From Gonatopus flavifemur (lineage: Eukaryota; Arthropoda; Insecta; Hymenoptera; Dryinidae), in assembly GCA_018340375.1 (NCBI GenBank), contig JAFFJZ010000008.1:3162001-3226000 (forward strand): a stretch of DNA of 64,000 bases, given 5' to 3'. The notes below the pieces were generated by a model, which did not search any database, had not been told where the DNA came from, and worked only from the letters and a program-made list of their open reading frames with translations. Made by a program: the position numbers and the translations under genes. Below are positions 24,054 to 36,600 of the stretch, piece by piece (the first letter of the stretch is position 1; every line of letters begins with the position of its first letter).

Positions 24054-24205
24054 TGTCTCTCGTGAATTCATCAATCGTGTACCATTTCTCCACCAACTAA
24101 TGGTAGCGGGTGGTCGAGAACCTGATGTCTTGCAAACCAGGTCGTATTTTTTACCCGCGGACAGAGGTTGATTAGCACCATCGATGTTGATTTCTAGCGG
24201 ATTAA
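24054..24205 (-). CDS. side-like: sidestep-family Ig protein, exon a (first half of second Ig domain)
   Basis: This is the most 5' exon I recognise of a Side-family transmembrane Ig-superfamily protein (neuronal and muscle surface, partner of Beat proteins). The acceptor is TTTGCAG before TTAATCCG and the donor is GTGAGT, on the minus strand. The exon is 152 nt: two bases complete a split codon, then 50 codons, so it starts in phase 1 and ends in phase 0. The protein reads VNPLEINIDGANQPLSAGKK, then YDLVCKTSGSRPPATISWW, with the first Ig cysteine (LVC) and the core tryptophan pair (ISWW) followed by RNGTRLMNSRET. The PLSAG-YDLVC-SGSRPPATI-WW pattern is typical of Side paralogues. I cannot tell which paralogue this is. 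The phase 1 start requires an upstream exon, which I did not find in 24206-64000. Confidence 0.92.
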
Positions 24206-26145
24206 CTGCAAACATAATTCAATGGAACAATTATAGAAAATGTTGAGAAGGATATCAATAGATTCATTTTTTGTTAGATGAATCAAAATATCTTATGTCT
24301 CTCTGTTGAATTAAGGTAAAGCGGGAAGAGATGACCCACTTTCCCGCTCTTCTAGAGTATAAAATAACACGTCAAAATTCGTTCACTTCAGAGAAATATA
24401 GAGATTCAATTATAATCTTTGAATTTCTCTTGACCAAATGAAGTTTTATGTATAATTACAGAATTGAATGAATGATTTGTTGTTGAAATTGAATAAGGTT
24501 CGATTAAATTTTCCACCGAGGTTTTTGGTTTTTCCCTTCGCCAATTCAAAATCGAATTCTTGCGATTCGAAATCTTCGAATAATTCGTATACGGATTCCT
24601 AATGTTCATGAACGAATCGCACACCTCTAGGATCGAGTACCAAAATATTGTCACGTGATAATACATATTTCACATTCAATTCCACTTGGTAAATCAAATC
24701 ATTTCAAATTGAAAGATCAGTTGAGAGAAATTCCATAAAACTATTGGGAAATAAATAAAATCAAAAGTGTGATTTTCATTGTATTTTTTTTTCTTTCATT
24801 GTAACAGAGGATTACACGACGAGAAGTTTTTCAGATAATTTACCATTGGGGATTGAAGGATCAAGTTGTTCTATGTGTCATCCATCAACGTCACCTGTGT
24901 TAGTAGAATTCTTTGGATAGTCCCATCAATTTTTTTCGAATCTCTCTCATGAATACAAATGCTCGGAAATTTCGTGATGTTACAAGTACGAGAAATATCA
25001 AGTATTCCTTCGTTTACGCTAATTGGTGTTCCATCTCCTTTCAAGGTACGTTGAGACGTATACGGTTTAATTCCTTTTCCTCATCCATAATTAGTTGTGA
25101 CTCTAGTTCTTTCCTCGAATGAGCTGAGCTATTGGTGACATAAAGCGATTCCCTCGAAAATGCCTAACGTAAGGTTTGCGATGTATTATATACGTACACC
25201 CTTTGCTGTGACAAATTGACATTGATAAATTTTCTTAGTTACAAAGCGATACATCATCGTCGTAGCTTCACTTGGATGCCTCGGTCTACGCGGGTTCGAG
25301 AATCGGGTTATTTTGAAAATTGTCTCATTCCTCTTTCTCTCTATTATACGTTTGCGCATGTACACACCCTTGTTACGTTTCTCCTTCACCCTTGTAGGTA
25401 CGTCAACCCTCGTTCTCCTCGCTCTTGGAATTATTCTGATATTGAATTTCGTTCCGCTGCGATGTACGAAAGTTGGAGGAAGGGTATCGATACATGTGGT
25501 GGAGAATAATCCGCGTAGAGGGAAAAAAGTAGTGTGAAAGGTTTAATGAGCTTGATATGATTCCTGATTAGTGATACCGTCAAACGAGACAAGACGAAAA
25601 TAGGCTCTTTCTCGTCTCGACTCGACTCTTCAACATATATCATAATCTAATACCACACTGTTGAAAATGGTTTGAAATTTCATCACTTTTTCAGTCACAT
25701 TTGTAACTGATCAAAATTCATTCAGTAGTCATTGAATTTTCAAATTTTTACTATATTATACGACACATTTATGTCATTGCTTAGTTATTTGAAGACTACG
25801 TAGCAAAATTTTGTCCGTTTTCCAATGCTCCATGGCCCTTGAAGTTGATAGAAATTCTAACCTTGTCTTTCGAATCTCTAATAATGTAATTTTTCATGAT
25901 CTGTGATGACGAAGTAATGTCGTAGTTGAATGTCAAAATCCATACCTGATTTCTGCTACTGAATAAAAATCCAACGAAATATTACACTCATTCAATACCT
26001 TACTTCTCACATAATGAAAGTTCATGTGGGTTTGACAGTCACATGCACATGAACTTTCGTTTTGTGAGAAATGGAGGGGATGATTTTTCGGCCCGCACCG
26101 TCAAGTGACACGGTAAAATATTCAAAATTTATTTCATGTATTTAT
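24206..26145. other. no gene recognised; upstream of Side exon a
   Basis: Probably intron or 5' sequence of the Side gene. I looked for the V-set exon that should precede exon a and found no match. Confidence 0.45.
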
Positions 26146-26150
26146 TACAG

Positions 26151-26412
26151 AGACTTCGGATGAACTGTTAGATGATAGTTCAAACTCACAACCTGAAACA
26201 TGTAGTTTATGGGGATTTCAGATTCAATACAAAATTCAAAAGAATTGTCAGTGAGATTTGAAATAGATTCACCAAGGAAATGTGATAGGGTCGGAAACAC
26301 ACCTGAGTTGGTATTACAAACATCTGAAGTTTCAGATCAAGACAGAGAATCTTCCGACTCATCAAATGAATTTACTTGTGCTTCGCAAAACGTGGCGAAA
26401 CAAAAATTATGA
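26151..26412 (+). pseudogene. possible broken exon of an acidic Ser/Glu-rich protein
   Basis: After an acceptor-like TTTATTACAG the frame reads SDELLDDSSNSQPETCSL and soon stops. A one-base shift opens MGISDSIQNSKELSVRFEID, running to SSDSSNEFTCASQNVAKQKL before a stop at 26410. Both parts have biased, protein-like composition, which is why I list it. The family is unknown, and it could be chance. Confidence 0.25.
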
Positions 26413-26439
26413 CAAATAGAATACACTCGGAGAAGAAAA

Positions 26440-26780
26440 GTTGCTGAAACAGTAGAACTATAAAATTTGCTCTGCTGATATGGCAAAACTTGTCGCTGAA
26501 TTAGCAAAAAATTTGATATGGCAGCAAAAATCTTGCTCTTTTAACAAGCGCTTGCCATTCATCAATCCGGAATCGTAGATATACAGATGACTATAAAATT
26601 TTGCTGAATTAGCAATCATCTTGCTAAAATAGCGATATTTTTGCTGCAACAGCAATCGTTTTGCTAATTTAGCAAAGTAGATTTTTCGGAATCGTTCTTT
26701 CAGCAAGAATTTTTCTTTGAGTGCATGTCGTCGATAATGATATCGTTGGAATTGTTGTTTTTCTGCATTTATATTGGATG
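26440..26780 (-). repeat. AGCAA/TTGCT-rich repeat, copy 1
   Basis: About 340 bp dominated by TTAGCAA, TTGCTG and AGCAAAAAT words in both orientations. The reverse strand resembles 42440-42720 in word order (TATA(C)AGA.., GGCAAGCGCTTG.., CAAGATTTTTGCTGCC). The 108-codon minus frame is a by-product of the repeat. Confidence 0.5.
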
Positions 26781-26809
26781 CCACCCGTATTGCCGTTGAA
26801 AAGCTTTCA

Positions 26810-26916
26810 CACGGAAAACAATGTTCAGCTGTATCAGCTAAAGTTCAGCTATTATAGCTGAATATTTTGCTACAGGAGCTGAAATTTACCTGATACAGCT
26901 AAACATGTTTTCCGTG
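26810..26916. mobile_element. fold-back MITE, CACGG ends, CA duplication
   Basis: CACGGAAAACAATGTTCAGC at the left and GCTAAACATGTTTTCCGTG at the right, with TGTATCAG/CTGATACA inside them. CA flanks both sides (26808-26809 and 26917-26918). 107 bp. Confidence 0.8.
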
Positions 26917-27053
26917 CACCTTTCGTTGATCGATGAATTCCATTGAAGACGAAAACATGATTGATAGTTCCATGAGAGTCAACCACTCATAAAGAAGTGC
27001 CAGTTTTTGAACGGCAACACATAATGCCACCGCCAGAATCCAATTTTGACAAG

Positions 27054-27339
27054 AGGTTTGTCATAGATGGTGCTGCTTCTGAAATACGAAGCAGACCCCT
27101 AGATTTTTTGATACTTTTCTATAGAGACGGAGAGAAATTCTGATTGAAATCATGAAAAAGTACTCCTTTTATCCGCATTATTCAACAATCAGGGCAAAAT
27201 TGGTTTAAAAACAGAATAAGAGGACAAAAACCGTACAGATTTTTCCACTCGGGAATGTATCCAAAAATCTAGGGGGTTCCATTTGAAAAATTGTAGGTTT
27301 GCTTCGTATCTCAACAACAGCACCATCTATGACAAACCT
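27054..27339. mobile_element. fold-back MITE, ~286 bp
   Basis: The left arm AGGTTTGTCATAGATGGTGC (then ATACGAAGCAGACCCCTAG) is repeated inverted at the right end (GCACCATCTATGACAAACCT, preceded by CTAGGGGGTTCC and GCTTCGTATC). Arms of about 85 bp with small indels. Contains a lone TTTTTCCACTCGGGA arm like that of the 6123 hairpin. Confidence 0.8.
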
Positions 27340-28598
27340 GTTGTTGTTATCTTTGGATTCTCCCTCGGGAAAACTACAAATATGTATGGATTCATTCTTC
27401 TCTATCTCTTCTAGATTCCGAGTTATTTGCCTGGGGCACTTAAAATGAAACCCTCAATATACTGTATCAGGTATAAAGTTGGAATTTATTCGCAGTCAAT
27501 TAAGATGTTCGAGAGTTAATTATTGTTTTCAATTTCATAAAATTATCATATCACAGTCATATCAGAGTAGTAGGATTGGTTTACATTAGGGGACCTCGTA
27601 GACCTTATTCCGTATCAACAGAAGATCTGACTAGTTGTTTCATTCCATTTTATTGAGTCATCTTCGAGTACTCTGGGTAAAGAGATCTCGTAACTTTGGA
27701 TTTAACGGGATACCCTTAAAGGAGTAAATTAATATTACATTACTTCAGGACGCGATGAACTGTAATGCTCTGAAAAACAATATTCATCGACAGAATGAAA
27801 TTCAAGAGCATAGTTTCAAAAGAATCACAGAAAATGTATGTACACAATTTTTCTTCTTTTTGACGTGATGTGTTTTTATTGAAAAAAATTATCGGAGAAC
27901 ACGATGTGCACAAAGGTTCTTGAAAACATCTGATACTACCGATATGGCTGTTGAATCTTTCACGAATCTTTGAGCTTTTATCTTAAGAAAATATCTTTCT
28001 ATGATATAATAACTTGAAGGGAGGAGTTGAAAATCGATACACACTGAATCATCTCTGAGAGCTCCTTCCGTCATTTTATCTTTTTTATTGTCTTCTGTAT
28101 TTTCGGTACACGGACGTTGGATAATGGAAATTTCTATGTTGAATTTTAAAAGACTGTAAAGAGCAATGAATAAGTACAATGAAAAGCAAATCATCCATTT
28201 ATTATAATCTTCACCATTCGAATGAATCATAGAAGAAATTCGAGACGAAGAAGTTACATGAACAGCGTAAACCTGTTTCTTGTCTATGCTATGTCAATAT
28301 TGGGTTTCTCCGGTGATTATATAATAAATTAACTGCCTCTTTAACCTCTCTTCAACTAAGTCTATCGAGCATCTCTTGAATTAACTTGGTACAAGTCATG
28401 TAAATTAGTATCTTCCTCGCAGGCTCCTTCTCTTTTATGTCTGTAGACCAGATTACGATTCTGTGAATGAATACTTCGTCAAATATTCATCCCATGAATA
28501 GGTTTTTGTATCATCGATAGATATATTGAGTATTCGTGAATTCATATAATTTATTCATAGCTTCTACCCTTCGACGTATAGGCACGTAACATTAAATT
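27340..28598. other. no gene recognised
   Basis: The 113-codon minus frame at 27889-28230 has a hydrophobic stretch (MICFSLYLFIALYSLLKF) and no known domain. I cannot support it as a gene. Confidence 0.4.
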
Positions 28599-28599
28599 G

Positions 28600-28742
28600 C
28601 CTTGCTCAAAAGGCCGGACAAATCGAGGCAAAACCATACAAAAATATGATATGAGTCTGTTCGGTTCTGTCGGACTTTGTATGGTTTTTGTCCAAAGATT
28701 TGCCCGGATCTGTCGGGATTTGTCCGGCCTTGTAAACAGGGT
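28600..28742. mobile_element. fold-back MITE, GGCCGGACAAAT arms
   Basis: AAAAGGCCGGACAAATCGAG..CCATACAAA at the left pairs with TTTGTATGGTTTTTG..GGATTTGTCCGGCCTTGT at the right. The outermost bases CCTTGCTC and ACAGGG are partly complementary. 143 bp. Confidence 0.7.
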
Positions 28743-29680
28743 GAAATGCATCATCTTTAGTACCTTTCTAAAACACGTCTTGTGAAACAATTCCACAACT
28801 TTATATGTACGCACATATATTTTTCGATTATTTATCGAACATCAAAGTTAATTGGGGCCCCACGCGACTTCTCGGGTTTGAGTGTCAATTCAGTATCATT
28901 GAAGAATATGATAAATGATATTTCAATGTTTTTACAAATTCTTTTGCTTGACTGGATTCTTTTCTTCATGAAAGAATGAACCTGATCTTAGCTTCTATCA
29001 AATCCAATGCTTGTTTTGATAAATATAAATGAGGGATCCAAATCGCTGTTCAAACTGAATAAGTGTGTGATTTTTTGTGACAATTGGAATGGGAGCCTCC
29101 AGATTTGTACAGCTCATCCACGGGGAGTTGTCGAATGGACAATAGATGCGAGGAAAATACTTCTACATATTTTTACGAGATTCATCATTCAAGACAAATA
29201 TTTTAATCTGAATATATTCATTGATAAATATAATAAAATATTATCTAATAATCAAAAATATTTAAAGAGGGTTATCATTCAGGACAAATATTTTGTTTTC
29301 AAACTTTTCATTCCCACTAAATTTATTGAAATAAGAATGAGATGCAATGAATTTGATTTCTAATGCTTGATTTGGCTCCTTCAAACCTTTCTCCCAAGAA
29401 CCAACCCATGGAGAAAAATGGTTTGTCATTATAGCGCCTACAAAAGGATCGGCGTTTTCCTTGAAGAAATATTTACTACAGTGACTGAGACTGTAGAAAG
29501 ATCAGTTCCATTGACAAATTTGTTTATGTCAGCACAACAATTTGATTATGTCAATCACTTTTCTTGTTACTTTACACTTTTTGTTTGTAGGTGCTACAGT
29601 AACAGACCTCCCAGTCAAAATGATTAAAACAGTTGTCTAGCAGGTTTAAAGGCGCTTGGAGTGAAGCTAGTCAATAGAAG
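28743..29680. other. no gene recognised
   Basis: AT-rich; an internal near-duplicate ATTCA(A/G)GACAAATATTTT occurs at about 29187 and 29277. The 86- and 118-codon plus frames show no domain. Confidence 0.4.
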
Positions 29681-29926
29681 CCCAGACAGCACAAATTTTT
29701 GACTGGATTTCCACTGGATGTCTTAAAGATGTCTTATGCAACCATTTTCACTGTCACTAAGATATATTTGGTTAAGAAATCTAAAATATGTCTCCAGATC
29801 TTTTCTAGACGGCTTTTGGATTACTTACTGAAGATATCTTAAAGACAGTAGAAACTGTTGCATGAGACATCTTTAGGATATTCAGTGGAAATCTTTTAGG
29901 CAATGACAAATTTTTGCTTGTCTGGG
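29681..29926. mobile_element. fold-back MITE, CCCAGACA ends
   Basis: CCCAGACAGCACAAATTTTT at the left and AAATTTTTGCTTGTCTGGG at the right, with inner matches GGATTTCCACTGGATGTC/GATATTCAGTGGAAATC and TAAAGATGTCTTATGCAAC/GTTGCATGAGACATCTTTA. 246 bp hairpin-capable DNA. Confidence 0.8.
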
Positions 29927-30514
29927 AAGGTCCTTGACTACTCTTCTCTCCGTGCCTTCGTGAGACAGAGTTTTATAAGAATGAAGTTTGTTGCATCATT
30001 CATCATATTAGTTTGTTTTTCATCGATATCACTATTGGTTATCATCATTATTATGCCCTAGTAATCTGCCATCAATGGCTGATATTCGAACATTATCCCG
30101 AAATTTCTGGCCATGAATCGGGATCATTTAGCCCCATCACTGGGCCAATCAATAATTTTATACATGGCCCATTATTTATTGCCATTACCGGACCCACGTT
30201 ATCATCCAGCAATTAACCATTGATGAGCCATTAATGGGCGCCATTAACGTGCAAAGAACGCCGTTTGTGGTCAAGTAATGTGCCATCATTGGGCCAATTG
30301 ATGAACCCTGTATGGGTTATCGGCTGCGCCAAGTGTTTCGCATCGACATGATTTCCAAAACGTATCCTTATTCGAAATATCCGACAGTTCCAGAAAAAAA
30401 ATCGTTTGTCAGGTTCTTGGTCGGTTTTTGTCCCGTTGAATCCTTAACAATGCTGATAAAATATTCCGTGACAGCTTTTCTGCGGTTTCACACACTATGT
30501 AAATCAGATAGAAA
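29927..30514. other. no gene recognised; GGGCCAAT-type words
   Basis: 30100-30310 is rich in GGGCCAAT, GGCCCATT and ATTAATGG words in both orientations, suggesting a decayed short-period repeat. No gene. Confidence 0.4.
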
Positions 30515-31125
30515 CTGCATGAAATACCCGAGGGTTGTTTCCGTCGGATTGTGACTAGTTTTTCGGAAATTTAGCCTGTGAAATCCGAGTGATATCAATC
30601 AAAAAATATTTTGTCCGCTATTAACCGGTCTCCCATACTGCAAAATACAGCTTGGATAAAATGTTCAAGGATACTTTCCGTCGGATTGTGACTGATTTTT
30701 TGGCTTATGAAATCTGAGTGAGATCTATCGAAAAATATTTCGTCTGGTTTTGACCGGTTTTCCCTACTGTAAAGTACAGCTTGGATGAAATGTTCGAGGA
30801 TACTTTTGGTCAAATTGTGACTGGTTTTTCAGCTTTTGAAATCCGAGTGGGATCTATAGAAAAATATTTTGTCTGCTATTGACCGGTTGTTCATACTGCG
30901 AAATACAGCTTGGATTGGATATTCGAGGATATTTTTCGTTGGATTGTGACTGGTTCTTTAGCCTGTGGAATCCGAGTGAGATCAAACAGAAAATATAATC
31001 AAAAATATTTTGTCCGGAATTGACCGGTTTTCTATACCGCAACATGCAGTTCACATAAAATATTCGAGGATATTTTTTGTCGAAATTCGATTGATTATTC
31101 ATGCTATGAAATCCGAATAGTATCG
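30515..31125. repeat. diverged tandem array, ~130-bp unit, 4-5 copies
   Basis: A unit containing (T/C)CGTCGGATTGTGACTG, then GAAATCCGAGTG, AAAATATTTTGTC, TGACCGGTTTTC, ACTGCAAAATACAGCTTGGAT and ATGTTCGAGGATA recurs with starts near 30536, 30671, 30800, 30929 and 31070. Units differ by many substitutions and small indels, so the array is old. All short frames here are repeat artefacts. Confidence 0.85.
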
Positions 31126-33382
31126 AATAAAAACGTATTCCTACTCATAGTATTTTCTTCGAAATTGATCGTGCTTAGGAAAATTTACTTCATCCTGATC
31201 AAAACTTGTCATTTTTAGTACAATTTTTTGTGTGGAAAAATGAAGTGTTTCGGCCAAAATGAAGTAAATTGTCCTTCGGACGGTTTCCAATGCTATGAAG
31301 TTCGTACCGTAAGACCGGGTGAACAGGATCATTGAGGTGAATGGGATCACGCAACGGTAAAAATGTTGAATGAGTTCGTGATTGATTTTTCAAAGGATAA
31401 AAATGTTGAATAGTGAGCATTTACCATTCCTATCAATCACATAATCAGTTATTCATAACGTGTGTGTATTATGTGCATCACATTATACATAAATTTGAGT
31501 ATTTCATATTGTTTTTTCTTCACATGATGAAGATTTCCAATTTTCTCCGTTGAAATGGAAAATCTCGTGACAATCATCGGTGGAAGAGGACACATTTAGG
31601 TGGGCAAAAGTAAGTCGATAGAAATTCAATTGAATGTTGCGAAAGTATTGAGAAAATGTAATGAGCGTATTGGAAATCGTTCGAACGTGCTATAAACACT
31701 CTATAAATGTTTATATTCTCATTTTCATCAAAATAGTTCAAGGACGTCTGTGTTCTGAATATTTGTTGGTATATTGTGTGGCGATGGAATATATTCGAGA
31801 TTCAATTTTCTTCATGTTTTTCCAATACTCTTCAATAGATATTCAGTAGCAGTCTCCATATGCGGTACGCTTTAAATATTCTAAAGCTCCGCATGTGTTA
31901 TGTAAGTGTGGGTATACTTGGATGTATGGAACATCGGTTGATAACATAATATTTCCTCAGTTAAAGTTGGGCAAGAGTACCCCCATAAATATTGATGTCT
32001 TGTGTGACATTTTTAGACATCGATGTTTATTGAGACATGCGTCCAAAGGATGGGCGTATAACATTTCTGTTATCACAAGTCATTCATGGAATTTTCCGAA
32101 CACCGAATAGCTCTTCATTATCCTCTTCCCCACAGCATGTACATGTAACCAATCAAAGATATAGAATGTCAATCAATGTTCTGTAATTGATAAAACTGGT
32201 CCTAAATAAATGATGGTACGATACAGCCTAAGACTAATCGATTTTCAGCATTAGGGTGATACAACTTTGGAATATTGACATCATTTCACATCCCGAGTAT
32301 TCTTCTTCTCAATGTTGAACCAACATTAGCAAAACAGTGCACAACTCTGATCCAATAATTTATTTCATCTAGTAAGTGGTAGCTTGGATTAAATATTAAC
32401 AATAGTCTTTGAACACTGATATTCATGAGCCTACTCCAACGCCAGAATTCTGAGTATATTTTATAAACATTCATAGAATCTTCGAATGGGGCTGTTGCAG
32501 ATAAGTATATTCTATACATATTCTTAGAATGTATTTTTCGAATTTATCCAAAACAGTCTCACCTGCACATCCTATGCATGATCTCAGAATTAACGCAGAA
32601 TGTTTGAAATGTTTTTGTGTTACTTGGGAATGTTCAATTGATCATTCTTGAAGCTTTGAAATTGGTTCTCAGTTTACGAGTGTGTCTCGTTGAGTTTCGT
32701 TCCAAAGTGCTTTATTCGGGAAATATTTTTAGGATTCCTTTCCTTCTTTTCCTGTGATATGAAACTTCAAAGATTCAGCTTTTATTCGACAGGTGGTTCG
32801 AAACTTTTGACGTACCAGTCATGTATCCTTCTTTGGGCTTTCTCAGTCTCTGTAAATTTAATTCTCCTTGATTCTACCTTTTTCTTTCGAATCAGGTAAT
32901 AAGAAATTATCGTTTGGATGTTTGCATGTGTTTTCAATCAAGAACTTCGTTCGAATGTCGTAGGAATGAAAAGCTATTATACCATCTCATGGAGAATATA
33001 GGATGAAATTTTTAACCTCCTTTGTGTATTCCCGCAAACAAGGTATTTGTGGTTGAAAGTCTCTACGGAATTTTGGGAACAATTTTGGATGAATCTCACC
33101 CACATTTCCTCACACAGTTTGGGTATGAGAATAGAGCATGACCACAAGTCTGTGGCTAAGTTGAAAAAGCTGCAGTATCACAAGAGAAACTGTGCATAAA
33201 ATGTATAGTTTAGGTGATGTAATACCTTGTGCAATTAGAACTAAGGGAAATAGAAATGATTTGAAAGGAAAGTTTGTGTAATCAGTATCTAATATCACCT
33301 TTTAGTCATTCATAATTCTATGTTTTTAAATTCAACCAACATTTTTCGTCATATTTTTATTCCTCTACTATTCAGTTCTTCA
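31126..33382. other. no gene recognised
   Basis: Contains a lone GTGTTACTTGGG end at about 32619, like the right end of the 18490 element. No coding signal I can support. Confidence 0.45.
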
Positions 33383-33677
33383 CACGCAGAAAATGATTTG
33401 ACGAAAGATTCCCCTAAGTTGAGTAAAACGAGGACATAGTGGCATTTCGGTGAGGTTTCAAATTCAATTGACTTCGTTTTACTCGACAACAGATGAAAAT
33501 TCATACAAATGTTCCTTTACAATACTCAACTTGTGAAGATAATGAGAACATTCGAATGAATTTTCATCTGCAGTCGAGTAAAACGGAGTCAATGGAATTT
33601 GAAACCTCACCGAAATGCCACTATATCCTCGTTTTACTCAACTTTGGGGAATCTTTCGTCAAATCATTTTCTCCGTG
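33383..33677. mobile_element. long-armed fold-back MITE, CACGCAGAAAA ends, CA duplication
   Basis: Arms of about 130 bp are nearly identical inverted. Left blocks GAAAATGATTTGACGAAAGA, GTTGAGTAAAACGAGGA, ATAGTGGCATTTCGGTGAGG, TTTTACTCGAC and GATGAAAATTCAT all reappear inverted in the right arm; only a ~30 bp loop is unpaired. Flanked by CA on both sides (33381-33382 and 33678-33679). The 100-codon plus frame is the right arm read through. The high arm identity suggests it is fairly recent. Confidence 0.88.
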
Positions 33678-36600
33678 CAGAAATAGAATTGATGTAAGAG
33701 CCGTACATAACTGTGGTGGAAATTTTATAGGTACTGATTGGATATTTATATTGAAAGACATAGAGACAGACATACTACCCACGGATACAGGATAAAATTC
33801 ATTTCTTAAGCTTTAAAACGTATTTGATATAACAAAAATATTCGAATTTTTGGCACCAACATTTTTTTCAACCTCCCGCAAAATTATGAAACTCATTTCA
33901 TCTGGGAAGCATTGCAGGAATTGGATAGTTGATTATTCATATAAATCCCTTCGAAATTGAAGAGTGCATCTTTAATGTGAAACACAATGATGAAAAGGAA
34001 AATCATTTACGTCGAAGAAATATATTTCGTTAGTTAAGTAAGAGTGGAAGATTTATCCAAAATAATTATCATGTGCTCTTCTCGATTATAGATTTATCAA
34101 CCGTTCAAGAGGAATCATTGTTTGATTTTTGAAAGAAACATAATATTCCGTCCAATGAGTTCTGTAAAATATTTTTCTGAATCAGTGGAATTTTGTTCCA
34201 ACGGATGCCCCGGTAAAAATGAAGCGGGCAACTAAGAGAGTTGGAAGAGTGGCTTGCCAAGTGAATTATTGAATATAAACAGTTTTCGAAGCGTGATTTA
34301 GCGTTTTGAAGTGTGCATCAAGCATCTTTTTTTTTTACAAAAAATCTTTGAATAGAAGGTTCCCACAAAAAATTGCTCCCAATTGAGTTTGTAGAACGTT
34401 TACACACCGTGAAAATTCAAACGTGTTCGGACTTTTTATAAATGCTTATCGTACTTTCTATACCAGGAAGAATCAATTGTGCAGATCACGCTGTCTGTGG
34501 GTTTTCCTTACTTCGATGAACATTTTTCTCACACTTAGTGAGTGTTATTTTTTCACCGGTTTGCTACTTTGTGGAATATCCCCTGCCGTATGAAATCACT
34601 CCATCCGTTGGGATGATATGTAACAGACTCACAGAAATATTTAATAAATTCCATTAGATTGAATCTTGTTTTATCTCAATGACTGGTTTCTCTCAGTGCG
34701 TTTCTTCTATAATAAACTCCACTATATGGTGAAGTTTTTGAATACCCATAATATGCACATATTTTGTGATGATTGAATTGTTTAGAATTGCTGTTGCAAA
34801 AACAAAAATAATACCAGGGATTAAATGAACTTTTGTAGTACGTTTAAACGGATCGATGAAATAGGTTTTCGTTTGGTTCACTTCTTTTCTTCTTTGCCCC
34901 TATTTCAGGGGCACCAAACGATGCACCAAACAGCACTTTCATTTAAGTGTGCCAAGACCACCAGGATAGGAAGTGCAAGTGAGTGGAGAAGAGCGCGGGC
35001 GCGAGAAACTCTTCCGAGACAAGAGGAAATTGGATGGAAGCCGCTGCTGCTGCCGCTGTTGTTGCTGCTATACTGCTGACGGGGTAGAAAAGATGGAAAG
35101 AGAGAAAGCAGACTTGGTATAAAATGGAATGAGAAGATGCGGAGGAAACAGAAACGACGTTCACTCATCGAACAAAAAAATTCCCTCATCTTTCTTACCT
35201 GCTTTTTAATCCTCACCAGTCACCGTCCTCTTGTTGCTCATTGCATCTCTTCTACAGTTTTGAATTGAAGCGATGGGAGGTGACAATGAAAAAAAGATGA
35301 GCAACTATAAACAGGACCAAAGGATCTTTGATGGTTATCGATTTTCAACACATGCCAAGTATATATTTTGTATCATATAACCTCTTGAGCTCCTTTATCC
35401 GATATGAATGACGTGATAAAAGCGTTCTATGTTCGCGGAAAATGGTTAACATTGTTACAGAAGTTTTCTCGGTTTGTGTGAAATACGTGAGAAATATGGT
35501 ATGGTATTTTGATGTATAAGATTCTAATCCTTCAATGTCATAGAAATTGGATGATGCGTGAATCTGAAATGATGCAATTGAAATCATTGAAAAAATTGTA
35601 TAACTTAATGCTGGTATGTACCCTTCTAAACTTTCAAGGATCAACGTAGGAATTCTGAATGTTGGAACTTTCATTCTCATTGAATGGAGGAAAGTGTGAT
35701 CTCTCGATATAACTACATACTCTTGCCCTCTAACGCGAGGCACAGTGCATTTTTATTGAGAGACTGCTTTGTATACACAGTTAGTGAATTTCTGAATTTT
35801 AAGGTTGATGCAAAATTTCCTAAAGGATTATTATATTCAAGAACATTCTCAAGTTCAAGTAATAATGATTAAATTCCAAGATGTATAATTGAAATTCAAA
35901 ATTCATCATAAGATTCAATTAATTCATCACGGAAGTTAAGAAATCCTCTGTTGAAAATGATATAAATTCATAAAATTTGAGGATCATATTTGTGTGAATA
36001 ATTTCATAACAAGTTATTACATTTCAATTGAATTTTTCTAACAGGGTGAAGGGTGAAATTATTGAGGAAATTCTTATTTCTAGAACATTAGTTTTTGAGT
36101 GACATTTCGAGTGATTATTGGATGATTACATTGTAAAAAAATATTTATTTATCGTCTATTCAAATAATATTCTCAGCCTCAACAATTCGATCTGCACAAG
36201 ATCGATTGTTTCCCTCCGATCTTTCGATTCTTTGAATCGATTATTGTATAGGCAATTTTCACAAGAGTTGATCTTTTTGTTTCCATTTTCCATCTGTCTC
36301 ATGAGTCAGGACTTTCTTCATTTGTCAGGAAAACAATGACAAAAACATGGAAAATTTTGATTCTTATGTGAAACATTTTTCTGCAATTACGGAAAATTAA
36401 ATTGAGAAAATGCAAAATGAAATAAGAATAAGAAAATAGACTGAAAATACAGAACAGCGAAACAAATCAAATGAAAGTAAAATGAAGTAAAATGAGGGTT
36501 AAAACATGAAGTCAAACTTACAAAGGAAATAAAATAAGAAGAGGTATTTTCATTTTGATGTATAAATTATCAGTGACGAGTATGATTGGTATTGTGAAAA

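Noticed and set aside
27889..28230. 113-codon minus frame with a hydrophobic segment
   Set aside because: One hydrophobic stretch is common in AT-rich chance frames; no family match.
35345..35743. 132-codon minus frame
   Set aside because: No recognisable motif and no supporting signals.
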